From assembly GCA_028680875.1 (NCBI GenBank), contig JAQUJQ010000117.1:1-5499 (forward strand): a stretch of DNA of 5,499 nt, given 5' to 3'. Below are positions 1 through 5,499 of the stretch, in pieces (the stretch's first letter is position 1; every line of letters begins with the position of its first letter). A program made the translations under genes and the position numbers. This stretch comes from Eubacteriales bacterium. Its GTDB lineage: Bacteria > Bacillota > Clostridia > Peptostreptococcales > Anaerovoracaceae. The notes under the pieces are model-generated. The model saw only the letters and a list, made by a program, of their open reading frames with translations. It had not been told where the DNA came from and did not search any database.

Positions 1-361
1 GGCCTAATCCACCGTTTCCAAGGCCGGCATCCGGCTCAAGAGCATAAAGATCATCTAAATTTCTTCCCATCTGAGCCAGGGATTCACGTATTACTTCTTC
101 CATACCTAAATTAAATACATTGTTATGGAGAGAAGCTCCGGGCAAAAACTCCATGGAAAGATAGAAGATCTCCTTCTGTTGATGGGCTTTGACCTCATCA
201 TGGTTCTTTAATTTGAGTTCAGACATGATGTCCCGCACCGCCAAGCAGGTGGCTTTATAGATTTCTTGTATTCTGGCGGTGGATGGTTCCCGACCAAAGA
301 ATCTAAGCAGTTTTCTTTGAATTAATTCAGTCATTTCTTCCGAAGTATAACTTAAACCCAT
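1..361 (-). CDS. glgP: Glycogen (alpha-glucan) phosphorylase, N-terminal part, runs off the window start
   Basis: GlgP removes glucose units from alpha-1,4-glucan ends with phosphate, giving glucose-1-phosphate; it is a cytosolic, pyridoxal-phosphate-dependent GT35 enzyme. The first 120 codons are visible, out of roughly 790-840 in the family. Diagnostic blocks are FYLSMEFL at residues 66-73, whose E71 aligns with active-site E88 of rabbit muscle phosphorylase, and EPDAGLGNGGLG at 109-120, the glycine loop that lines the phosphate/glucose site. The PLP lysine lies in the missing C-terminal part. The start is ATG at 361-359; the A at 361 is also the last base of the glgA TAA stop (TAATG), and an AGG-containing Shine-Dalgarno ends 7 bases upstream. 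One oddity: residue 76 is Ala in EFLPGASL, where most homologues carry Arg (GRSL or GRTL). The frame is intact throughout. MalP is a close relative, but the operon context favours glgP. Confidence 0.95.
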   Translation of the reverse strand, partial: MGLSYTSEEMTELIQRKLLRFFGREPSTARIQEIYKATCLAVRDIMSELKLKNHDEVKAHQQKEIFYLSMEFLPGASLHNNVFNLGMEEVIRESLAQMGRNLDDLYALEPDAGLGNGGLG

Positions 362-1800
362 TATATTTCCTTTCTCTGATCCAATAATTCATTATATATT
401 TTTATGTATTTCTTCGTTGATTTTTTCCATGAAAAATTCGACAGAAAAGCATTTTTCACAAGCTTATTCCAAGATTTCTTTTCTTCATACAAAGCTTGTC
501 CACGCCTAATCGCATAGAGCATATCATGGGCATTGATGCTGGCAAATGTGATGCCGTTTCCCTTTCCTGTTTCCGGATTAAAGGCAATAATGGTATCTTT
601 TAACCCTCCCGTTTCACGAACGATGGGAACGGTACCATAACGCAGGGCAATCATCTGGGCCAGTCCACATGGTTCGCTGACCGAAGGCATCAGGAATAAA
701 TCTGCCCCTCCATAAATCCGGCTGGCAAGTGCAGGAGAGAAATCAGTGACCACTCCAACCCGATCCTGATATTCCCGGGCCTTTGACCGGAAAAAATCTT
801 CGTACTGCTTTTCGCCCGTTCCCAAAAGGACAAATTGCATCGGTTCTGCCATCATATCGTCGAATGCATTGAGTACAAGGTCTATACCCTTATGTTCCGC
901 AAGCCGGCCGACCATAGCCACTAAAGGGACATCATCTGTTAATTTTAAATTTAATTCTTTTTGGAGCGCTGCTTTATTGATTTTTTTCTTTTCAATTGTA
1001 TTTACCGAATACTTAACAGCTATCGCCTGATCTTTTGCCGAATTATACAATTGCCGGTCAATACCGTTGAGAATACCGGATAGTTTATACCGATTTTCCT
1101 TAATAATCGATTCTAAGCCATGGGCAAAAAAAGCATGCTGAATCTCTTCGGCGTAGGTAGGACTAACAGTTGTCAAACGGTCACAGGTAACGATGGCACC
1201 CTTCATGAAATTCAGATCTCCGTCCAATTCCAAAATATTTTCATGTATTGTATCCAAACCTAACAGATCCCCAAGGTCTTCTTTACGAAAACGCCCCTGG
1301 TATTCAATGTTATGGATTGTAAAAACAGTCCGAAGCTTATCATAGTACGGATTCCCTTGGTAAATTGTCTTTAAAAAAACCGGTATTAAAGCGGTTTGCC
1401 ACTCACTGCAATGAATTATATCAGGCTGAAAGGGCAATACCTTCAATGCTTCCAAAACTGCCTTGCTAAAAAAAGCATACCGCTCCCCGTCATCTTCATA
1501 TCCATAATATTTATCACGATAAAAATATTGTTCATTATCAACAAAATAAAAAGTGATACCCACATGCTCCATTTTAAAAAGTCCGCAATAACACTCTCTC
1601 CAGCCTAAAGCAACCTTTATCGTAGTACAAAATACCAGAGAAGCAGAGTGGATTTCTTTAATACTTTTATATAAAGGCAATACAACACCGGAGCGAATAT
1701 CCATTTTATCTAATTCCCGGGGCAATGACCCTACAACATCTCCCAGCCCCCCAGTCTTTGCAAAGGGTACAGCTTCAGTGCTTACAAATAATACGTTCAA
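361..1800 (-). CDS. glgA: Glycogen synthase (ADP-glucose), GT5 family
   Basis: GlgA transfers glucose from ADP-glucose to the non-reducing end of a growing alpha-1,4-glucan in the cytosol. Its 479 residues match the usual length (about 475-485), so the gene is complete. The GT5 N-terminal KTGGL signature is at residues 15-19, with K15 binding ADP-glucose. TIHNIEYQG (161-169) holds H163, equivalent to E. coli H161. The C-terminal Rossmann domain has VGRLAEHKG (297-305), with R299 and K304 matching E. coli R300 and K305, and SEPCGL (375-380), with E376 matching E377. ETGGL follows at 396-400. The start is TTG at 1800-1798: an in-frame TAA lies only three codons upstream and the first internal Met is residue 33, while the family always begins just before VLFVSTEA. 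AAGGAG lies 10 bases upstream. Oddities: E133 stands where E. coli has D137, and V374 replaces the usual Arg or Lys before SEPCG or FEPCG. It ends in TAATG, overlapping glgP by one base. Confidence 0.97.
   Translation of the reverse strand: MNVLFVSTEAVPFAKTGGLGDVVGSLPRELDKMDIRSGVVLPLYKSIKEIHSASLVFCTTIKVALGWRECYCGLFKMEHVGITFYFVDNEQYFYRDKYYGYEDDGERYAFFSKAVLEALKVLPFQPDIIHCSEWQTALIPVFLKTIYQGNPYYDKLRTVFTIHNIEYQGRFRKEDLGDLLGLDTIHENILELDGDLNFMKGAIVTCDRLTTVSPTYAEEIQHAFFAHGLESIIKENRYKLSGILNGIDRQLYNSAKDQAIAVKYSVNTIEKKKINKAALQKELNLKLTDDVPLVAMVGRLAEHKGIDLVLNAFDDMMAEPMQFVLLGTGEKQYEDFFRSKAREYQDRVGVVTDFSPALASRIYGGADLFLMPSVSEPCGLAQMIALRYGTVPIVRETGGLKDTIIAFNPETGKGNGITFASINAHDMLYAIRRGQALYEEKKSWNKLVKNAFLSNFSWKKSTKKYIKIYNELLDQRKEI
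368..373 (-). promoter_or_regulatory. Shine-Dalgarno of glgP, inside the end of glgA
   Basis: The minus strand reads AAAGGA within the last glgA codons. Its AGG ends 7 bases before the glgP ATG at 361-359. With the TAATG junction this is a classic termination-reinitiation arrangement and supports the ATG as the glgP start. Confidence 0.8.
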
Positions 1801-1810
1801 AATACTTTAT

Positions 1811-1816
1811 CTCCTT
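1811..1816 (-). promoter_or_regulatory. Shine-Dalgarno of glgA, touching the glgD stop
   Basis: The minus strand reads AAGGAG, using two bases of the glgD TAA stop codon. It lies 10 bases before the glgA TTG start, slightly longer than ideal. An in-frame ATT codon directly before the TTG would give 7-base spacing, but ATT is a very rare start, so TTG is preferred. Confidence 0.8.
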
Positions 1817-2939
1817 ATACAATACTTGCTTTTTCCACTACCACAGGATATGTTACATGGCCCGATAGTCTTCTATTCTCTCTTACAATAACGTCCTTAT
1901 CCAGAATCACATGATCCAATAATACATCTTTCATAATTTCTGTGTTTTGCATAATAATGGAATTTTTTACCACTGCCCCTTTTCCAATTCGAACATCCCT
2001 GGAAATTATTGAATTTTCAATAGTTCCCTCAATCCGGCATCCATCAGAAATAATTGAGTTTTTTACCTGACAGCCTTCATAATACCTAGCAGGAACGCTA
2101 TCTTTACTTTTTGTATATATTGGACGTTTAAAGGCCTTTCCGCGAAATTCCCGATTTAGAAAATTCATATTGGCCTGCATATAACCTGCTACACTGCTGA
2201 ACTCCAATAAGTGCCCTTTATATTCATAACCTTGAATATTTAAATTATTTACAGATCTCTTAAGAATATCCTCAAGAAAATCGTACCGGCCATAAGCAAT
2301 AGCATCGGCCACCAGAGATTCCAACAAAGATTTACGGATAACGAATACCTCTGTGCTCCAGGTAATACCATGTTGACTCATATCTTCCATATTGATGGTC
2401 ATATCATAAAGCCTGTTATGATCATTAAAACGTAGAATGGATACACCCATGGGAACTGTAGGAAAACCATTCAGGTCACGTGTATAGACAGCTGTAATGT
2501 CTGCGTTACTTTGAATGTGCTTCTCCACCAGGTCATTAAAATCCATGCTGTATAGAATGCTGCTTCCTGAGAGTATTACATATTCCCCCATCGAACGGCG
2601 TATAGAGTGCATATTGCTGGCAAGCGCTTCAATGGTACCTCTATATAACCCGACTTTTTCATTGTCTGATCTGGCATAAGGAGTTAAAACTCTCAGTCCT
2701 CCGCGTTTACGTATCAGATCCCACTCCTTTCCTGACCCCAAATGGTCCATCAGAGAATGGTAATTGTTTCGGGCTATTACTGAAACATCATAAATCCCAT
2801 CATTCACAAAGTTAGATACCACAAAATCGATAATTCGGAATTTACCTGCCATAGGCAAGGATGCCAAGGTCCTTCTCTTTGTCAACTCCCTCAGATTTTC
2901 CCGATCTGAATAAGAGAAAATAATCCCTAAAATGTTCAA
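1815..2939 (-). CDS. glgD: Non-catalytic ADP-glucose pyrophosphorylase subunit GlgD
   Basis: GlgD is the partner of GlgC. In Geobacillus stearothermophilus it is inactive alone but raises the activity of GlgC in a GlgC/GlgD complex. This 374-residue protein has the same architecture as GlgC: a nucleotidyltransferase fold to about residue 255, then a left-handed beta-helix of hexapeptide-like repeats at about 285-355. It is clearly a paralogue (GKFRIIDFVVSN at 32-43 against GKYRIIDFPLSN in GlgC), but the catalytic signatures are gone. The GGQGSRL nucleotide loop is replaced by FSYSDREN (8-15). The metal-binding Asp of SGDHIY is S126 (SGSSILY, 124-130). The EEKP lysine motif is absent. It should therefore act as a modulator, not an enzyme. 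The start is TTG at 2939-2937, with GGAGG 7 bases upstream inside the last glgC codons; an in-frame TGA lies five codons upstream and the next Met is residue 30. The gap to glgC is 2 bases. Confidence 0.95.
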   Translation of the reverse strand: MNILGIIFSYSDRENLRELTKRRTLASLPMAGKFRIIDFVVSNFVNDGIYDVSVIARNNYHSLMDHLGSGKEWDLIRKRGGLRVLTPYARSDNEKVGLYRGTIEALASNMHSIRRSMGEYVILSGSSILYSMDFNDLVEKHIQSNADITAVYTRDLNGFPTVPMGVSILRFNDHNRLYDMTINMEDMSQHGITWSTEVFVIRKSLLESLVADAIAYGRYDFLEDILKRSVNNLNIQGYEYKGHLLEFSSVAGYMQANMNFLNREFRGKAFKRPIYTKSKDSVPARYYEGCQVKNSIISDGCRIEGTIENSIISRDVRIGKGAVVKNSIIMQNTEIMKDVLLDHVILDKDVIVRENRRLSGHVTYPVVVEKASIV

Positions 2940-2941
2940 GA

Positions 2942-4162
2942 TTACACCTCCTCAATGACATTTTCTCCCACTATAGCTCCGGCGGGAACCACTGCACCTG
3001 CTGCTACTAAAACCTCCTGACCAATCACAGTAATGTTCCGGTGTTTTCCCCCTATTTCCGGCAACTTCCAGTAACCGATATGGACGCCTTGTCCTACCTT
3101 CCCCTTGTTGGCGATAATGGCGTATTCAACTACTGCATTCTCATCAACAACCACACCTGGCATAAGGATGGAATTGGAAATCACAGCACCTTTTTCTATC
3201 TGAACTCCCGGGAACAGGATGCTGTTCTCTACTGTCCCATTGATAAAACATCCGTCTGCAATACTGGAATTGATTAACTGGGCATGTTCTCCAATAAATT
3301 GAGGAGGTAGATTGGAGCTCCTGGAATAAATTCTCCAGGGAGGGTCATCCAATTCTAAAGGCACATCTTGATTTAATGTATCCATATTGGCTTCCCATAA
3401 GGATTCTATGGTTCCAACATCCTTCCAATACCCCTTGAATTCATATGCGTAGAGTTTCTCACCTTGATTTAGCATAGTAGGAATTATATTTTTTCCAAAA
3501 TCACTTTGCGAATCTTTATCTTCCTTATCCTTAAGCAAATACTCCTTTAGCTTTTGCCAGGAAAAAATATAGACACCCATAGACGCCAGATTACTCTTAG
3601 GTTCTTTTGGTTTTTCTTCAAACTCACGAATCCGTAAATCCGCATCTGCATTCATGACTCCAAAACGCCCGGCCTCTTCCCAAGGAACCTGAATAACAGC
3701 TATAGTACAGTCTGCTTTCTTTTCCTTATGGTATTTAAGCATTAAATTATAATTCATTTTGTAGATATGATCTCCGGACAAGATTAATACATAGTCCGGA
3801 TCATATAAATCGATAAACTTTATATTCTGATAGATTGCGTTTGCAGTCCCTTTATACCATTCTCCCGCCTTTCCCTTTACATAGGGAGGTAAAATAAAAG
3901 ATCCTCCGTAAAGTCGGTCCAAGTCCCAGGGCTGGCCACTGCCAATGTAGGTATTTAACTCCAAGGGCTGATACTGCGTTAAAACACCAATAGTATCGAT
4001 TCCGGAATTGACACAGTTGGACAAAGGAAAGTCGATAATTCTATATTTCCCTCCGAAGGGTATAGCGGGTTTGGCTACATGGTCGGTCAGCACTCCAAGG
4101 CGGCTTCCTTGTCCTCCTGCCAGCAGCATAGCTATGACTTCTTTTTTTTGATGATACGTCAA
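2942..4162 (-). CDS. glgC: Glucose-1-phosphate adenylyltransferase, catalytic subunit (ADP-glucose pyrophosphorylase)
   Basis: GlgC makes ADP-glucose and pyrophosphate from ATP and glucose-1-phosphate, the committed step of bacterial glycogen synthesis. The 406-residue protein is full length. The nucleotide loop GGQGSRL is at 16-22. KPAIPFGGKYRIIDF starts at K31. SGDHIY at 129-134 carries D131, equivalent to catalytic D142 of E. coli. FEEKP at 181-185 carries K184, equivalent to glucose-1-phosphate-binding K195. KDVGT is at 247-251. The C-terminal left-handed beta-helix spans about 294-400 (for example NSSIADGC, ENSILFPGV). The position of the E. coli activator lysine K39 is H28 here, so fructose-1,6-bisphosphate activation is doubtful; Bacillota GlgC/GlgD enzymes are known to be weakly or not regulated by it. 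The start is TTG at 4162-4160: the glgB TGA lies in the same frame three codons upstream, no other plausible start lies between, and GGAGG precedes by 9 bases. The next Met, residue 12, would cut into the conserved IAMLLAGG strand. Codons 5-8 hold an A8 run. Confidence 0.97.
   Translation of the reverse strand: MTYHQKKEVIAMLLAGGQGSRLGVLTDHVAKPAIPFGGKYRIIDFPLSNCVNSGIDTIGVLTQYQPLELNTYIGSGQPWDLDRLYGGSFILPPYVKGKAGEWYKGTANAIYQNIKFIDLYDPDYVLILSGDHIYKMNYNLMLKYHKEKKADCTIAVIQVPWEEAGRFGVMNADADLRIREFEEKPKEPKSNLASMGVYIFSWQKLKEYLLKDKEDKDSQSDFGKNIIPTMLNQGEKLYAYEFKGYWKDVGTIESLWEANMDTLNQDVPLELDDPPWRIYSRSSNLPPQFIGEHAQLINSSIADGCFINGTVENSILFPGVQIEKGAVISNSILMPGVVVDENAVVEYAIIANKGKVGQGVHIGYWKLPEIGGKHRNITVIGQEVLVAAGAVVPAGAIVGENVIEEV
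2945..2953 (-). promoter_or_regulatory. Shine-Dalgarno of glgD, inside the end of glgC
   Basis: The minus strand reads GAGGAGGTG, which at the same time encodes the last residues of GlgC (Glu-Glu-Val). The GGAGG core (2951-2947) ends 7 bases before the TTG start of glgD. This near-perfect anti-16S match at ideal spacing fixes the TTG as the start and points to translational coupling of the two pyrophosphorylase subunits. Confidence 0.88.
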
Positions 4163-4165
4163 AGT

Positions 4166-4177
4166 CCCTCACCTCCG
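4166..4177 (-). promoter_or_regulatory. Shine-Dalgarno of glgC, overlapping the glgB stop
   Basis: On the minus strand the sequence reads CGGAGGTGAGGG. The GGAGG core is at 4176-4172 and lies in the last two Arg codons of glgB and its TGA. It ends 9 bases before the TTG start of glgC, and a second purine cluster (GAGGG) lies closer. The strong site supports the TTG start and suggests translation of glgC is coupled to termination of glgB. Confidence 0.85.
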
Positions 4178-5499
4178 TTTTAAATATAATGTTGATAAAG
4201 GTGGCAAATTTAATTCATTTTCTGCAATCATCTCCTCCTGAAGGAAACCATCGCCGCCAAATCGGGTATCATCCGTGTTCAGCAGTACTTGGTAATCACC
4301 TTTATAAGCAACCTCAAGCAGATGTTTTTTCCTGTAAACCGGCGCAAAATTGCAAACCACAATCAACTCCTGTCCATCTATTCCTATTCGTTTAAAGGAT
4401 AAGATATTCCTTTCCCTGTCGTTCAGCTCTATCCACTGAAACCCCCTCCAATCCCTATCCTGCTCCCACAAAGGCGGACAATCTAAATAAAAATGATTTA
4501 GTAAGCATACAAAATCTTTCATTTTCAAATGCATATTAAAATCCAACAGATTCCAGTCCAATTCCCTTGTATAATTCCATTCGGTAAATTGAGCAAGTTC
4601 TCCTCCCATAAAAAGCAGCTTCTTCCCCGGATGCGCCATCATATATGCGTAATATGCCCGAAGCCCGGCGAATTTTCCCTCATATGTCCCGGGCATTTTA
4701 TTAATAAGTGAACCTTTTTCATGAACCACTTCATCATGTGATAGAGGAAGTATATAATTTTCAGAAAAAGCATAGATTAGTGGAAAAGTTAATGCATTAT
4801 GCTTTTCTTTTCGAAAGAATGGATCTGTTTTCATATAATCCAGACTATCGTTCATCCATCCCATATTCCATTTGAAATTAAAGCCCAGGCCCCCTACTTC
4901 AGTGGGGCTGGTTACCATGGGCCAGGAAGTGGATTCCTCTGCAATCATTAAAACGTTCGGAAATTCATGAAAAACGGCTTTGTTCAGGTCTTTTAAAAAT
5001 GATACCGCCTCCAGATTTTCTCGTCCTCCTCTGCAATTAGGCCGCCATTCTCCTTCCTTTCTGTCATAATCTAAATAAAGCATAGATGCCACCGCATCCA
5101 CCCTTAAACCATCGATATGAAAAATATCAAACCAGTAAACAGCATTAGAAATTAAAAAGCTTCGAACTTCATTTCGCCCCCAGTCGAATACTAAAGTACC
5201 CCATCCTTTATGTTCTCTTTTTAACTGATCTTCATACTCATAACAAGAAGTTCCATCAAAAAAAGCCAACCCCGCATCATCTTGTGGAAAGTGGCCCGGT
5301 ACCCAATCTAAAATTACACCCAGCCCGGCTTGGTGGCAAGCATCTATAAAACCCATAAAATCATGAGGTGTTCCAAATCTTGATGTCGGGGCATAGTAAC
5401 CTAAAACCTGGTAACCCCAGGAACCATCAAAAGGGTATTCGGCAATTGGCATCAGCTCTAAATGAGTATACCCCATCTCTTTTATATAAGGGATCAACT
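4169..5499 (-). CDS. glgB: 1,4-alpha-glucan branching enzyme, C-terminal two thirds (5' end outside the window)
   Basis: GlgB cuts alpha-1,4 chains and re-joins them in alpha-1,6 linkage, making glycogen branches; it is a cytosolic GH13 enzyme. About 442 residues are visible, numbered here from the first complete codon. The four GH13 regions are present: DWVPGHF (65-71 area); GLRVDAVA (130-137) with nucleophile D134; IAEES (185-189) with acid/base E187; and LSHDEVVH (252-259) with transition-state stabiliser D255. The spacings D134-E187 (53) and E187-D255 (68) equal those of E. coli D405-E458-D526. The all-beta C-terminal domain ends LPPLSTLYLKRR. The first visible codon is TTG within a conserved LIPYIKEMGYTH stretch, so it is an internal Leu and not a start; roughly 170-270 N-terminal residues, including the CBM48 domain, lie beyond 5499. 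It ends in TGA, 6 bases before and in the same frame as the glgC TTG start. The frame is intact. Confidence 0.97.
   Translation of the reverse strand, partial: LIPYIKEMGYTHLELMPIAEYPFDGSWGYQVLGYYAPTSRFGTPHDFMGFIDACHQAGLGVILDWVPGHFPQDDAGLAFFDGTSCYEYEDQLKREHKGWGTLVFDWGRNEVRSFLISNAVYWFDIFHIDGLRVDAVASMLYLDYDRKEGEWRPNCRGGRENLEAVSFLKDLNKAVFHEFPNVLMIAEESTSWPMVTSPTEVGGLGFNFKWNMGWMNDSLDYMKTDPFFRKEKHNALTFPLIYAFSENYILPLSHDEVVHEKGSLINKMPGTYEGKFAGLRAYYAYMMAHPGKKLLFMGGELAQFTEWNYTRELDWNLLDFNMHLKMKDFVCLLNHFYLDCPPLWEQDRDWRGFQWIELNDRERNILSFKRIGIDGQELIVVCNFAPVYRKKHLLEVAYKGDYQVLLNTDDTRFGGDGFLQEEMIAENELNLPPLSTLYLKRR

Larger units (their letters stand above)
1..5499 (-). other. glgBCDAP glycogen-metabolism operon (both ends outside the window)
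   Basis: Five same-strand genes follow each other with gaps of 6, 2 and 14 bases and then a 1-base overlap, so they are almost certainly one transcript read from high to low coordinates. The order branching enzyme, ADP-glucose pyrophosphorylase catalytic subunit, its partner subunit, glycogen synthase, phosphorylase matches the known glgBCDAP operon of Bacillus subtilis. The promoter must lie upstream of glgB beyond position 5499, and the terminator lies downstream of glgP before position 1. No internal promoter or terminator can be supported, since essentially every base is coding. Co-transcription is inferred from spacing; no expression evidence is available. Confidence 0.93.

Noticed and set aside
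23..35. Inverted repeat GCCGG-CAT-CCGGC
   Set aside because: The stem is 5 bp with a 3-base loop and no T tract, and it encodes the conserved PDAG residues of GlgP. It is explained by coding constraint, not a terminator.
1126..1478. Repeated 11-base AAAAAAAGCAT at 1126-1136 and 1468-1478
   Set aside because: Both copies come from Ala-Phe-Phe codons of glgA in an AT-rich gene; two short copies in different protein contexts do not make a repeat element.
1396..1608. Forward-strand open frame of 70 codons inside glgA
   Set aside because: It lies wholly antisense to a well-conserved part of GlgA, has no recognisable domain or good ribosome site, and its composition is the mirror of the glgA codons.
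1801..1814. The 14-base glgD-glgA gap as a site for an internal promoter or terminator
   Set aside because: It is too short for either, and what it holds is the glgA ribosome binding site and spacer.
3041..3277. Forward-strand open frame of 78 codons opposite the beta-helix part of glgC
   Set aside because: It is antisense to conserved hexapeptide repeats, with no family resemblance; a chance open frame.
4189..4711. Two forward-strand open frames (4189-4395 and 4529-4711) opposite the 3' part of glgB
   Set aside because: Both are antisense shadows of GlgB's C-terminal region, with no protein signature of their own.
5495..5497. TTG at the window end as a possible start of a shortened glgB
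   Set aside because: It encodes the Leu of the conserved LIPYIKEMGYTH stretch in the middle of the GH13 domain. The reading frame continues beyond the window, so the gene is cut by the window edge and not truncated.

Overview
The window carries most of one glycogen-metabolism operon, read entirely from the minus strand. Transcription enters at the high-coordinate end and runs glgB (5' part missing) - glgC - glgD - glgA - glgP (only the first 120 codons present). This is the glgBCDAP order known from Bacillus subtilis and other Bacillota. The gene order, a separate degenerate glgD beside glgC, purine-rich Shine-Dalgarno sequences, TTG starts and moderately AT-rich DNA together suggest a Bacillota bacterium. 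The protein style is closer to Clostridia than to Bacillus, but the genus cannot be named from this stretch.

Layout from high to low coordinates: 5499-4169 is the C-terminal two thirds of the glycogen branching enzyme. 4162-2942 is the catalytic ADP-glucose pyrophosphorylase subunit GlgC. 2939-1815 is its non-catalytic partner GlgD. 1800-361 is glycogen synthase GlgA. 361-1 is the N-terminus of glycogen phosphorylase GlgP, which continues past the window start. The junctions are 6, 2 and 14 bases and then a 1-base overlap (TAATG). There is no intergenic room for a promoter, terminator or RNA gene, and no stretch over 14 bases lacks a gene.

The genes form one pathway. GlgC with GlgD makes ADP-glucose from glucose-1-phosphate and ATP. 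GlgA adds the glucose to alpha-1,4 chains. GlgB introduces alpha-1,6 branches. GlgP releases glucose-1-phosphate again by phosphorolysis. Synthesis and breakdown therefore share a transcript.

The gene content is ordinary, and I see no undescribed system here. The most notable points are fine-scale. Three consecutive genes (glgC, glgD, glgA) start with TTG, each with a strong ribosome binding site inside or touching the end of the gene before. An A8 tract sits in the first codons of glgC. A few normally conserved positions in GlgA, GlgP and GlgC carry unusual residues.
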